A DNA stretch of 64,000 nt from Vallicoccus soli (GCF_003594885.1 NZ_QZEZ01000011.1:1-64000); one strand, 5' to 3'; shown: positions 38,040 to 45,875, counted from the first letter of the stretch. Made by a program: numbers and translations. Notes: a model not told the origin generated them from the letters alone.

Positions 38040-38106
38040 GTGGCGTCCTTCCTCACGGGGGCGCGCCACGGTCCGGGGGTGCCCGGGGGACGTGGACGCG
38101 CAGGGG

Positions 38107-38155
38107 GGTCTGCGGTCCGGGTGCGCGACGCTGCGCTCAGGCAGCCGGACAGACC
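38107..38155 (-). promoter_or_regulatory. Attenuator-like stem-loop overlapping the leader peptide's last Cys codon
   Basis: On the minus strand GGTCT (38155-38151) pairs with AGACC (38111-38107), and GTCCGG (38150-38145) pairs with CCGGAC (38120-38115), giving an 11-bp stem with a 3-base bulge and a 24-base loop. The 5' arm overlaps the second Cys codon of the leader ORF; a ribosome paused there would block pairing. Confidence 0.6.
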
Positions 38156-38220
38156 GCGCTCGACACGTGGCAGTTGTCCACGTGGAGCCGCGCGACGAGG
38201 ATGGTCGCGGCGCCGGTCAT
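38137..38220 (-). CDS. Cysteine-containing leader peptide of the sir operon
   Basis: 27-aa ORF ending in HVDNCHVSSAVCPAA, matching the actinobacterial 'putative leader peptide' pattern HVDxxRVSSAxC found upstream of sulfur-metabolism genes. ATG 38220 is preceded by CATCAT and a 7-base spacer, so it is probably translated from a leaderless message. Two Cys codons (positions 17 and 24) lie close to the stop; the stop is 97 bases before sir. Cysteine-responsive attenuation by such short ORFs is documented in mycobacteria; here it is inferred from sequence and position. Confidence 0.85.
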   Translation of the reverse strand: MTGAATILVARLHVDNCHVSSAVCPAA

Positions 38221-38307
38221 GCGGACCATGATGACCGTGGCGGGCGCCACCGGCAAACACGGTCCAGGATCCGGGACGGGGCGAGGGGCTCCCGTTACCG
38301 TGGGTGC

Positions 38308-39471
38308 GTGGCGACCGGGACCGCGAGCAGCGCGGGCGCAGCGTCCCGGCGGGGGTCCCGGGCGCGCGCCCGCTACCGCCTGCGCGACGCCCCGGCCGTG
38401 CTCTGGCGCCTCGTCGCCGGGACGACCGCCTGCGTCTTCCGGTACCGCGTCACGGGCCTGTCCGCCGAGGCCGGCTTCTTCGCGCTGCTGTCGCTGCCGC
38501 CGCTCGTCCTCGGGCTCGTGGGCAGCATCGGCTACCTCGGCGGGGTGATCGGCCGCGACGTCGTCGGCGACATCAAGGACCGCGTCGTGGAGGCCGCCGC
38601 GACGCTGCTCACCGAGCAGGGGGTCTCCGACGTCATCGTCCCCACGCTGGACCAGGTGCTCGACGGCGGGCGCATCGACCTGGTCTCCCTGGGCTTCCTG
38701 CTGGCGCTGTGGTCGGGCTCGCGCGCCCTCAACGTCTACGTCGACACGATCACGATCATGTACGGGCAGTCGGGCCGGCGCGGCATCGTGCGCACCCGCG
38801 CCCTGTCGTTCAGCCTCTACGTCCTCGCCCTCGGGGTCGGCTCGGTGGTCGTCCCGCTCGTGCTGCTCGGCCCGAGCCTGCTGGGCGACCTGCTGCCGCC
38901 GGCGGCGGACTGGCTCCTCGACCTGTACTGGCCGGTGGTCGTCGCCCTCTGCATCGCCGTCCTGACCTCGCTCTACCACGTCGCCGTGCCCGACCGGACG
39001 CCGTGGCGCCGGGACGTGCCCGGGGCGGTGCTGGCGATGGCGATCTGGGTGCTCGGCAGCTACGGGCTGCGCTGGGTCATCAGCGTGAGCGTCGACGGGA
39101 CGTCGATCTACGGCCCGCTGTCCGCGCCGATCGTCGTGCTGCTCTGGCTCTACGTCCTCGCCATCGCGGTCCTCATCGGGGCCGCGCTCAACGCCACGGT
39201 CATGCAGCTGTGGCCGCTCCCGCAGGACGCGCCCGCGCTCGCGGCGCAGGAGGCCACGGCCGCGCTGCCGGCGCAGGAGGTGCACGTCGTGCGGCTGCCC
39301 GAGGCCGTCGGCGGGGCCGGCGTGGTCAGCGGGGCCGAGGGGGTCGACGGGGTCGAGGGGCCCGAGGGGACCCCGGGGGCCGTCGGGGTGGACCTGGTGG
39401 ACCGGGAGGACCGGCGGACCGCGGCGGTGGTCGCGGAAAACCGCTCGCCCGCCGGCCGGGCCGCCCCCTAG
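38308..39471 (+). CDS. YihY/BrkB-type membrane protein
   Basis: 387-aa integral membrane protein of the YihY/virulence factor BrkB family, with six hydrophobic segments between about residues 45 and 300: LSAEAGFFALLSLPPLVLGL, LVSLGFLLALWSGSRALNVY, YVLALGVGSVVVPLVLLG, WPVVVALCIAVLTSLYHVA, AVLAMAIWVLGSYGLRWV and IVVLLWLYVLAIAVLIGAAL. The last 75 residues are a repetitive acidic, probably disordered tail (GAEGVDGVEGPEGTPGAVG). Substrate is unknown. The GTG at 38308 is leaderless by position (TACCGT 38296-38301, 6-base spacer). It is divergent from the cys leader. Confidence 0.88.
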   Translation: MATGTASSAGAASRRGSRARARYRLRDAPAVLWRLVAGTTACVFRYRVTGLSAEAGFFALLSLPPLVLGLVGSIGYLGGVIGRDVVGDIKDRVVEAAATLLTEQGVSDVIVPTLDQVLDGGRIDLVSLGFLLALWSGSRALNVYVDTITIMYGQSGRRGIVRTRALSFSLYVLALGVGSVVVPLVLLGPSLLGDLLPPAADWLLDLYWPVVVALCIAVLTSLYHVAVPDRTPWRRDVPGAVLAMAIWVLGSYGLRWVISVSVDGTSIYGPLSAPIVVLLWLYVLAIAVLIGAALNATVMQLWPLPQDAPALAAQEATAALPAQEVHVVRLPEAVGGAGVVSGAEGVDGVEGPEGTPGAVGVDLVDREDRRTAAVVAENRSPAGRAAP

Positions 39472-39523
39472 CCTCGGGCCCGTCGCCGGGAGGGGCCCGG
39501 CCGCTCGGGAGGGGGTGCCAGCG

Positions 39524-39598
39524 ATGGACGTCGTCGTCGCGCGCCCGCGTGCGCGCAGCCCCCGCCACCCCGCAGACCCGGGCGCCCGGCCGGCCTGA
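39524..39598 (+). CDS. Possible 24-aa upstream ORF before rsgA
   Basis: ATG 39524 has a strong GGAGGGGG site 8 bases upstream and a -10-like TAGCCT at 39469-39474. The product is MDVVVARPRARSPRHPADPG plus ARPA, Arg/Pro-rich and without recognisable features. It ends 38 bases before rsgA. It may be a translated leader or chance. Confidence 0.3.
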   Translation: MDVVVARPRARSPRHPADPGARPA

Positions 39599-39636
39599 CC
39601 CGGCCCGGGAGCCCCGCCCCGAGAGGCACTCCCGAC

Positions 39637-40932
39637 GTGAGCGAGACGCTCCCCGGCTCCACCCCGCACGGCTCCACCCCGCCCGGCCCCACGCCGCCCG
39701 GCCCCACCCCGCCCGGCCCCGCCCCCGACGGGCCCGCGCCGCACGGCCCCGCCGCTGCGGTGCGGACCCCGACCCACCCCGACCCGTGCGCCCCCGACCC
39801 GCACGCTGCCGACCCGCCCGCGCCGCACCCGTCCGCGCCGCGCGGGGCCGGCGGCGGGCCGTCCCTCGCCGACCTCGGCTGGGGCCCCGACCTCGCCGCG
39901 GCCCTGCCGGCCGGGTCCGACCCCGCCCGGGTGGCGCGGGTGCACCGCGGCGCGGTCGTCGCCCTGACCGGCGCCGGCGGCGGTCCCGGCGGGCCCGGCC
40001 CGGCCGTGCACGCGGTGCTCGGGCCCGCGCTGCTGGCCGCGGCCGCGCGCGACCCGGAGGCCCTGCCCTGCGTGGGCGACTGGGTCGCCCTGGGCGCGCG
40101 GCCCGGGGGGGAGACGGTCGTCGAGGCCGTCCTGCCCCGGCGCACGGCGTTCGTCCGCGGCGCGGTCGCGCCCGGGACGTCCGCCCGCCAGGTGCTCGCG
40201 GCCGACGTCGACGTCGCCGTGGTCGTCGAGCCGCTGCTGCCCGAGCCCGACCTCGGGCGGGTCGAGCGGCTGCTGGCCCTCGCCTGGTCCAGCGGCGCCC
40301 GGCCGGTGGTCGTGCTCACCAAGGCCGACCTCGTCGGCGACGCGCAGGACCAGCGCGAGGACGTCGCCCGGGCCGCACCCGGGGCCGACGTGCACGTGGT
40401 CAGCTCGGTCGCGGGCGAGGGCGTCGACCTCGTACGGGCCCTCGTCGGCCCCGGCGAGACCCTCGCCCTGCTCGGCCCGTCCGGCGCCGGCAAGTCGACG
40501 CTGCTCAACGCGCTCGCCGGCAGCGAGGTCATGGCGACCCGCGCCCTGCGGGCCGACGGCAAGGGCCGGCACACCACCGTCCACCGGGAGCTGGTGGTGC
40601 TGCCGGGCGGCGGCATGGCGGTGGACACCCCGGGCCTGCGCAGCGTCGGCCTGGCCGGCGAGGGCGTGGACCGCGCCTTCGGCGACCTCGAGGAGCTCGC
40701 CGCCGGGTGCCGCTTCGGCGACTGCGGGCACGCCGGCGAGCCCGGGTGCGCGGTCCTGGCGGCCGTCGAGGACGGCGCGCTCCCCGCGCGGCGCCTGGAG
40801 AGCTGGCGGCGCCTGCAGCGCGAGGAGCGGTGGGCGGCCTCGCGGCACGACGCGCGCCTCCGGGCGGAGCAGCTGCGCCGGTGGAAGCAGGTCCACCGGG
40901 AGGTGCGCCGCTCGGGGCGGACCCGGCCCTGA
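39637..40932 (+). CDS. rsgA: Ribosome small-subunit-dependent GTPase with Pro-rich extension
   Basis: 431-aa circularly permuted GTPase. Order of motifs: G4 VVLTKADLV (about 225-233), G5-like SSVAGEG, G1 LGPSGAGKSTLLNAL (about 283-297), G3 DTPGLRS. The C-terminal zinc module is CRFGDCGHAGEPGCAV. It should act in late 30S maturation. The N-terminal 70 residues are a low-complexity tract of PPGPTPPGP and HPDP repeats absent from ordinary RsgA. The OB domain (about 100-180) precedes the GTPase. GTG 39637 follows a weak site; a start nearer the OB domain cannot be excluded. Confidence 0.88.
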   Translation: MSETLPGSTPHGSTPPGPTPPGPTPPGPAPDGPAPHGPAAAVRTPTHPDPCAPDPHAADPPAPHPSAPRGAGGGPSLADLGWGPDLAAALPAGSDPARVARVHRGAVVALTGAGGGPGGPGPAVHAVLGPALLAAAARDPEALPCVGDWVALGARPGGETVVEAVLPRRTAFVRGAVAPGTSARQVLAADVDVAVVVEPLLPEPDLGRVERLLALAWSSGARPVVVLTKADLVGDAQDQREDVARAAPGADVHVVSSVAGEGVDLVRALVGPGETLALLGPSGAGKSTLLNALAGSEVMATRALRADGKGRHTTVHRELVVLPGGGMAVDTPGLRSVGLAGEGVDRAFGDLEELAAGCRFGDCGHAGEPGCAVLAAVEDGALPARRLESWRRLQREERWAASRHDARLRAEQLRRWKQVHREVRRSGRTRP

Positions 40933-40981
40933 CGGCCCGCCGTGCGCGGCCGCGGCCGGGGGCACCCGGGACTCGCGGGCC

Positions 40982-41005
40982 GGGGACCGGGGCGCCCCGG
41001 TGCCC
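40982..41005. terminator. GC-rich hairpin downstream of rsgA
   Basis: ACCGGG (40986-40991) and CCCGGT (40996-41001) pair around a GCGC loop. After one mismatch, GGG (40982-40984) pairs with CCC (41003-41005). There is no T-run, as is usual in this GC range. It lies between rsgA and the next lipoprotein gene. Confidence 0.4.
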
Positions 41006-41107
41006 CGGCAGGGGCGCTGCGGACACGCCGGGACCCCGGGCCGCGGCCGGCGCCGGGGCCCGGGGCCTACGGTGGGCTCGAGGCAGCACCGGGGGAGGGG
41101 AGCGAGC

Positions 41108-41536
41108 GTGGCGCACGTCCGGCTGCTCGGGGCGGTCCTCGCCGCCGCGGCCCTCGCGGGCTGCTCGCAGGCCGAGGACGCGCTCGGCGGCGCGCGCGAC
41201 GGCGCCGAGGGCGCGGTGCGCGAGCAGGCGCAGCGCCTGTCCGACCGGCTCGCCGACGAGGCGGGCGCAGCGGTCCGCGACCGGGTGGGCGCCGAGCTCG
41301 AGCGCGCGGGGGTCCGCCTCGACGGTCCGCCCGTGTGCGACCCGTCGGTGGACCTCTCCGCGCTCGACGCGGCCGCGCAGGGGCGCGTGGACTGCACCGC
41401 GCGCACGACCGACGGCCAGGACGTGCGCGCCGTCTTCCGCGGCCGGTTCTCCACCTCCGGCTGCGACGGCGAGCTCGTCGTGACCGTGGCCGGCCGCGAG
41501 CGCGTGCGCACCCCCGACCTGCAGGTCTGCGGCTGA
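41108..41536 (+). CDS. Small lipoprotein with helical and cystine-rich halves
   Basis: 142-aa lipoprotein: VAHVRLLGAVLAAAALAGC with lipobox LAGC, then an amphipathic Ala/Arg/Glu helix to about residue 75, then a small beta domain containing Cys residues (PPVCDPSVDLS, GRVDCTARTTDG, STSGCDGEL, DLQVCG) that could form two disulfides. The outline resembles DUF4333-type lipoproteins. The GTG at 41108 has GGGGAGGGGAG upstream; a -10-like TACGGT lies about 35 bases before it. Function is unknown. Confidence 0.75.
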   Translation: MAHVRLLGAVLAAAALAGCSQAEDALGGARDGAEGAVREQAQRLSDRLADEAGAAVRDRVGAELERAGVRLDGPPVCDPSVDLSALDAAAQGRVDCTARTTDGQDVRAVFRGRFSTSGCDGELVVTVAGRERVRTPDLQVCG

Positions 41537-41582
41537 GGCGCCGGTGCGCAGGCCGACCCGCCCCCGCACCGGAGCGAACCCC

Positions 41583-41611
41583 TTGACCCGCGGACTGTGA
41601 GCGTTAACAAT
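41583..41611 (+). promoter_or_regulatory. Promoter of the araB-linked LacI regulator with embedded operator
   Basis: -35 TTGACC (41583-41588), 17-base spacer, -10 AACAAT (41606-41611). The operator candidate GTGAGCGTTAACA (41597-41609) lies in the spacer and overlaps the -10, as expected for autorepression by a LacI-type protein. It nearly matches the site on the araB start. Confidence 0.7.
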
Positions 41612-41654
41612 GACGCGACCCGACACCGGACGACGACGCTCGAGGAGGAGCCCC

Positions 41655-42755
41655 GTGCCCGTGGCCCCTGCTCCCGAGGCGCCCGTCGCCGACGCCCCCG
41701 CCGCCGCGGGCCCCGGCGCGGGCGCCCCCGCTCCCGCCGTTCCGGCCGCACCCGCCGCGACCGGCCGCCCGCCGGTCATGGGCGACGTCGCGCGCCTGGC
41801 CGGGGTGTCGCACCAGACCGTGTCGCGGGTGCTCAACGAGCCGCAGGCGGTGCGCCCGGCCACCCGCGAGCGGGTGGAGGCGGCGATCGCCGCCCTGGGC
41901 TACCGGCGGAACCCCGCTGCGCGCTCCCTGGTCACCCGCCGCTCCGAGGTGCTGGGCGTCGTCAGCTTCGACACCGCCCTCTACGGCCCCGCCTCCACGC
42001 TCGCCGCGATCGAGGGCGCGGCGCGCGAGGCCGGCTACTTCGTGAGCATCGCGAGCCTGCCGACCCTCACCTCGGCGTCGGTGAGCGAGGCCGTCGAACG
42101 GCTCCTGGCCCAGTCGGTCGAGGGCGTCGTCGTCATCGCCCCGCAGCAGGAGGCCGCCGCCGCCGTGCGCGACCTGCCGGCGGACGTCGCGCTGGTCACC
42201 GTCGAGGGCGACGCCGTCGACGGGCGCAGCGCCGTGTCGGTCGACCAGGCCGAGGGCGCCCGCCTCGTCGTCGAGCACCTGCTGGACCTCGGGCACCCCA
42301 CCGTCCACCACGTCGCGGGCCCACGGCACTGGTACGAGACCGCGGGCCGCGTCCGCGGCTGGCGCACCGCCCTCGAGGCCGCGGGCCGCCCGGTCCCGCC
42401 GCCCCTGCAGGGGGACTGGACCGCCCGCTCGGGGTACGAGGCCGTGCTCGGCCTGGACCTCGACGGGGTGACCGCCCTCTTCGTCGCCAACGACCAGATG
42501 GCGCTCGGGGCGCTGCGCGCGCTGCACGAGCGCGGCGTCGAGGTCCCCGGGCGGGTCAGCGTCGCCGGGTTCGACGACGTGCCCGAGGCCGCCTTCTTCA
42601 TCCCGCCGCTGACGACCGTCCGGCAGGACTTCGGCCAGGTCGGGCGGCGCAGCATCCGCCTGCTCCTTGAGCGCATCCGCGGCGAGGGCGGGCCGACCGC
42701 CTCCCTCGTCCCCGCCGAGCTGCTCGTCCGGGAGAGCACCGCGCCGCCGCCCTGA
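41655..42755 (+). CDS. LacI-family regulator of the arabinose genes (AraR-like)
   Basis: 366-aa repressor. The HTH VMGDVARLAGVSHQTVSRVL starts near residue 41, after an Ala/Pro-rich leader; the hinge is ATRERVEAAIAALGYRRNPAARSL. The periplasmic-binding-like effector domain (about 95-355) includes SLPTLTSASVSEAVERLL, VANDQMALGAL, VAGFDDVPEAAFF and LTTVRQDFGQVGRRS. GTG 41655 is chosen for the GAGGAGGAG site 4 bases upstream; the ATG at 41610 falls inside the promoter operator. It is followed by araB and araD, so L-arabinose or L-ribulose is the likely effector (inference). Confidence 0.88.
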   Translation: MPVAPAPEAPVADAPAAAGPGAGAPAPAVPAAPAATGRPPVMGDVARLAGVSHQTVSRVLNEPQAVRPATRERVEAAIAALGYRRNPAARSLVTRRSEVLGVVSFDTALYGPASTLAAIEGAAREAGYFVSIASLPTLTSASVSEAVERLLAQSVEGVVVIAPQQEAAAAVRDLPADVALVTVEGDAVDGRSAVSVDQAEGARLVVEHLLDLGHPTVHHVAGPRHWYETAGRVRGWRTALEAAGRPVPPPLQGDWTARSGYEAVLGLDLDGVTALFVANDQMALGALRALHERGVEVPGRVSVAGFDDVPEAAFFIPPLTTVRQDFGQVGRRSIRLLLERIRGEGGPTASLVPAELLVRESTAPPP

Positions 42756-42841
42756 GCGTCGGACCGCCGGCGCGAGCAACGCACCGGCGCCGGACCTCCC
42801 TGCCCTCCCCCCCCCGTCCGCCCTCGTGAGAGGCCTCTGAT

Positions 42842-42854
42842 GTGAACGCTCACC
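42842..42854 (-). promoter_or_regulatory. Operator candidate on the araB start codon
   Basis: Reading the minus strand, GGTGAGCGTTCAC ends at the araB GTG; its core GTGAGCGTT-AC matches the regulator's promoter site at 41597-41609 in 11 of 12 positions. Binding here would block transcription or initiation of araB. Confidence 0.65.
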
Positions 42855-44500
42855 CCGGGTACGTCGTCGGCGTCGACTACGGCACCCTGTCCGGCCGCGC
42901 GGTCGTCGTGCGGGTCAGCGACGGTGCCGAGCTCGGCACCGCCGTGCACGAGTACGCCCACGCCGTGCTCGAGCGGGCCCTGCCGTCCGGCCGGCGCCTG
43001 CCCCCGGACTGGGCCCTGCAGGTGCCCCAGGACTACGTGGACGTCCTGAGGGTCGCGGTGCCCAAGGCCCTCGCCGCCAGCGGCGTGCCGGCCGAGGAGG
43101 TCGTGGGCCTCAGCACGGACTTCACCGCGTGCACGGTCCTGCCGGTGCTCGCCGACGGCACGCCGCTGTGCGAGCTGCCGGGCCTCGAGGACCGCCCGCA
43201 CGCGTACGTCAAGCTGTGGAAGCACCACGCCGCCCAGGGCCAGGCCGACCGCATCAACGCCCTCGCCCACGCGCGGGGGGAGCGGTGGATCTCCCGCTAC
43301 GGCGGCAAGCTCTCGAGCGAGTGGGCGCTGGCCAAGGCGCTGCAGCTGCTCGAGGAGGACCCGGAGCTCTACGCCCGCACCGAGCGCTGGGTGGAGGCCG
43401 CGGACTGGGTGGTCTGGCGGCTCACCGGCGAGGAGACGCGCAACGAGTGCACCGCGGGCTACAAGGAGGTCTACCAGGACGGCGCGTTCCCGTCCCGCGA
43501 CTACCTCCGGGCGCTGCACCCCGACCTCGTCGACCTCTTCGACGCCAAGGTCGCCGGGCGCCTGCTCCCGCTGGGCGCGCTCGCCGGCCGCCTGACGGCC
43601 GAGGCCGCGGCGTGGACCGGTCTGCCGGAGGGCATCGCGGTCGCCGCGGGCAACGTCGACGCCCACGTCACCGTCCCCGCCGCCTGCGCGATCGAGCCGG
43701 GGCAGCTCGTGGCCATCATGGGCACCTCCACCTGCCACGTCATGAACGGGGAAGCGCTTGCCGAGGTCCCCGGCATGTGCGGCGTCGTGCACGGCGGGAT
43801 CACGCCGGGCCTGTGGGGCTACGAGGCCGGGCAGAGCGGCGTCGGTGACATCTTCGGCTGGTTCGTGCAGCACGGGACGCCGCCGTACGTGCACGAGGAG
43901 GCCGCGGCCCGGGGCGTCAGCGTCCACGAGCTGCTGAGCCGCCAGGCTGCCGAGCAGCCGGTCGGCGCCCACGGGCTCGTCGCCCTCGACTGGCACAACG
44001 GCAACCGGTCCGTCCTGGTCAACCACGAGCTGTCGGGCCTCGTCCTCGGCCTCACCACGACGACGCAGCCGCACGAGGTCTACCGCGCGCTGCTCGAGGC
44101 GACCGCCTTCGGGACCCGTCGCATCGTGCAGGCCTTCGAGGAGTCCGGTGTCCCGGTCCGCGAGATCGTCGTGGCCGGCGGGCTCCTCAAGAACGCGTTC
44201 CTCCTGCAGATGTACGCCGACGTCACCCAGCGCCCCCTCTCGGTCATCGGCTCGGAGCAGGGCCCGGCGCTGGGCTCGGCGATCCACGCGGCGGTGGCCG
44301 CGGGGGCGTACCCGGACGTGCGGGCCGCCTCGGCGGCCATGGGCCGGGTGCGCCGGGCGGTCTACGTGCCGGACGAGGGCCGCGCCGCGGCCTACGACGC
44401 GCTCTACGCGGAGTACGAGCGCCTCCACGACCACTTCGGGAAGGCGGACGACATGATGCTGAGGCTGCGGGCCCTGCGGCGCCGGGCGGTGGCGCAGTGA
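42842..44500 (+). CDS. araB: Ribulokinase
   Basis: 552-aa FGGY-family kinase that phosphorylates L-ribulose. The N-terminal phosphate-binding motif is GVDYGTLSGRAVVV. Other marks are LSTDFTACTVLP, KLWKHHAAQGQADRIN, the AraB-specific GTSTCHVMNG, GIWGY-like GLWGYEAGQSGVGDIF and the second phosphate loop VVAGGLLKNAFLLQMYADVT. The length is typical. GTG 42842 has AGAGG about 9 bases upstream and overlaps an operator candidate. araD follows with a GTGA overlap. Confidence 0.95.
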   Translation: MNAHPGYVVGVDYGTLSGRAVVVRVSDGAELGTAVHEYAHAVLERALPSGRRLPPDWALQVPQDYVDVLRVAVPKALAASGVPAEEVVGLSTDFTACTVLPVLADGTPLCELPGLEDRPHAYVKLWKHHAAQGQADRINALAHARGERWISRYGGKLSSEWALAKALQLLEEDPELYARTERWVEAADWVVWRLTGEETRNECTAGYKEVYQDGAFPSRDYLRALHPDLVDLFDAKVAGRLLPLGALAGRLTAEAAAWTGLPEGIAVAAGNVDAHVTVPAACAIEPGQLVAIMGTSTCHVMNGEALAEVPGMCGVVHGGITPGLWGYEAGQSGVGDIFGWFVQHGTPPYVHEEAAARGVSVHELLSRQAAEQPVGAHGLVALDWHNGNRSVLVNHELSGLVLGLTTTTQPHEVYRALLEATAFGTRRIVQAFEESGVPVREIVVAGGLLKNAFLLQMYADVTQRPLSVIGSEQGPALGSAIHAAVAAGAYPDVRAASAAMGRVRRAVYVPDEGRAAAYDALYAEYERLHDHFGKADDMMLRLRALRRRAVAQ

Positions 44501-45213
44501 GCGCGGTGACCACCGGCGCCGCCCCCGGCGCGCTCGGGCGCGTCGACCGGGCCGCCGTCGCGGCCGCGCGGGAGCGGGTCAGCGCGCTGCACGCCGAGCT
44601 GACCCGCTACGGGCTCGTCGCCTGGACCGCGGGCAACGTGTCCGAGCGGGTCCGGGGCGCGGACGGGACCGACGTGCTCGTCATCAAGCCGAGCGGCGTC
44701 CCGTACGAGCACCTGACGCCGGAGGGCATGATCGTCTGCGACCTCGACGGGCGCGTCCTCGACGGGTCGGGCAGCCCGTCCAGCGACACCGAGGCGCACG
44801 CGTACGTCTACCGGGCGATGCCCGAGGTCGGCGGCGTCGTGCACACCCACAGCCCGTACGCGACCGCCTGGGCCGCGGTGGGGGAGCCGATCCCGTGCTC
44901 CCTCACGGCCATGGCCGACGAGTTCGGCGGCGAGGTCCCGGTGGGGCCGTTCGCGCTCATCGGCAGCGACGCCATCGGCCGGGGCATCGTCGCGACGCTC
45001 GCGGGGCACCGCTCGCCCGCGGTGCTCATGCGCAACCACGGCGTCTTCACCATCGGCGCCGACGCGCGCGCCGCGGTCAAGGCCGCGGTCATGACCGAGG
45101 ACGTCGCCCGCACGATGCACCTGGCGCGCGCCCTCGGGGCGCCGCCGGAGATCGGCCCGCGGGACGTCGACGCGCTGTACGACCGCTACCAGAACGTGTA
45201 CGGCCAGCGGTAG
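44497..45213 (+). CDS. araD: L-ribulose-5-phosphate 4-epimerase
   Basis: 238-aa class II aldolase-fold epimerase that converts L-ribulose 5-phosphate to D-xylulose 5-phosphate. Zinc ligands are His in VVHTHSPYATAWAA and in MRNHGVFTIG; substrate-contact segments are TAGNVSERV, KPSGVPYEHLTPEGMIV and SSDTEAHAYVYRAMPE. GTGA overlap with araB. The isomerase araA, normally part of this operon, is not found downstream; the next gene is a lipoprotein. Confidence 0.95.
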   Translation: MSAVTTGAAPGALGRVDRAAVAAARERVSALHAELTRYGLVAWTAGNVSERVRGADGTDVLVIKPSGVPYEHLTPEGMIVCDLDGRVLDGSGSPSSDTEAHAYVYRAMPEVGGVVHTHSPYATAWAAVGEPIPCSLTAMADEFGGEVPVGPFALIGSDAIGRGIVATLAGHRSPAVLMRNHGVFTIGADARAAVKAAVMTEDVARTMHLARALGAPPEIGPRDVDALYDRYQNVYGQR

Positions 45214-45282
45214 CGGCACGAGCGGGGGACGCCGGTCCGCGCCGCGGGGCGTGGGCCGGCCGGGGACGGGCAGCCGACGGGC

Positions 45283-45732
45283 ATGACGCCCCGCAGCCGC
45301 CCCGCCGGTCCGCCCGCCCTCGCCGCCCCCGCCCTCGCCGCCCCCGCCCTCGCCGCCCCCGCCCTGCTGGCGCTCGCCCTGGTGCTCGGCGCCTGCGGCT
45401 CCGACGGGGGCGGGGGCGGGGGCGGGGCCGGCGCCGACCACGGCACGCCGCAGGCCCTCGCGCAGGCCGTGGGCTGCACCGGGTTCCAGGAGGAGGAGAA
45501 CGTCACCGCGAACGGGGTCGTCGGCAGCTGCTCCCTCGACGGCGAGCCGCTGGCCGTCGTCATCGGCAGCACCGAGGCCGTCCCGCCGGGGCTGCTGGGG
45601 CCCGGGCTGCAGGACGCGCCGTACGAGGTGCGCGGCGAGGGCTGGAGCGTGCTCGCCACGACCGAGCAGGCGGCGCAGGACGTGCAGGGCGAGGTCGGCG
45701 GCGAGCTGGCCCCGGCGGCCGGGAGCCGCTGA
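45283..45732 (+). CDS. Small lipoprotein with repeat-built signal peptide
   Basis: 149-aa lipoprotein. The signal peptide hydrophobic core is made of ALAAP repeats (ALAAPALAAPALAAPALLAL) and ends in lipobox VLGAC, then a Gly-rich linker. The mature domain (about 55-149) has a disulfide-capable Cys pair (AVGCTGF, VGSCSLDG) and a compact alpha/beta outline (GEPLAVVIGSTEAV, WSVLATTEQAAQDVQ). No family is recognised. ATG 45283 has GGACGGG-like sequence upstream, so initiation signals are weak. Confidence 0.7.
   Translation: MTPRSRPAGPPALAAPALAAPALAAPALLALALVLGACGSDGGGGGGGAGADHGTPQALAQAVGCTGFQEEENVTANGVVGSCSLDGEPLAVVIGSTEAVPPGLLGPGLQDAPYEVRGEGWSVLATTEQAAQDVQGEVGGELAPAAGSR
45316..45360 (+). repeat. 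15-bp tandem repeat in a signal-peptide coding region
   Basis: Three exact copies of GCCCTCGCCGCCCCC, each encoding ALAAP, plus a partial fourth. Slippage by one unit keeps the frame and changes the signal peptide by five residues. Confidence 0.85.
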
Positions 45733-45764
45733 GCGCGGCCACGCAGGACCGGCCCCCCATGCAG

Positions 45765-45794
45765 CGAGGCCCCCTGCCGGAGCAGGGGGCCTCG
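45765..45794. terminator. Bidirectional terminator hairpin
   Basis: CGAGGCCCCCTGC (45765-45777) pairs perfectly over 13 bp with 45782-45794 around a CGGA loop. It separates the plus-strand lipoprotein gene (ending 45732) from the minus-strand tRNA operon (ending 45804). Confidence 0.85.
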
Positions 45795-45803
45795 TGTCGG
45801 GCG

Positions 45804-45875
45804 TGGGCGATACTGGGATTGAACCAGTGACCTCTTCCGTGTCAAGGAAGCGCTCTCCCACTGAGCTAATCGCCC
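45804..45875 (-). tRNA. tRNA-Val(GAC)
   Basis: 72-nt cloverleaf on the minus strand: acceptor GGGCGAT/ATCGCCC, D-arm AGCTCAGTGGGAGAGC, anticodon stem CTTCC/GGAAG with loop TTGACAC (anticodon GAC), T-arm CTGG-TTCAATC-CCAG, discriminator A. CCA is not encoded. Last gene of the Gly-Cys-Val operon. Confidence 0.97.

Noticed and set aside
41610-41654. ATG 41610 as start of the LacI-type regulator
   Set aside because: It overlaps the -10 and operator candidate, and has no ribosome site; GTG 41655 has GAGGAGGAG.
38137-41751. 1204-aa open frame on the minus strand
   Set aside because: It is antisense to yihY, rsgA and the lipoprotein. Only its last 27 codons are real, as the cysteine leader peptide.
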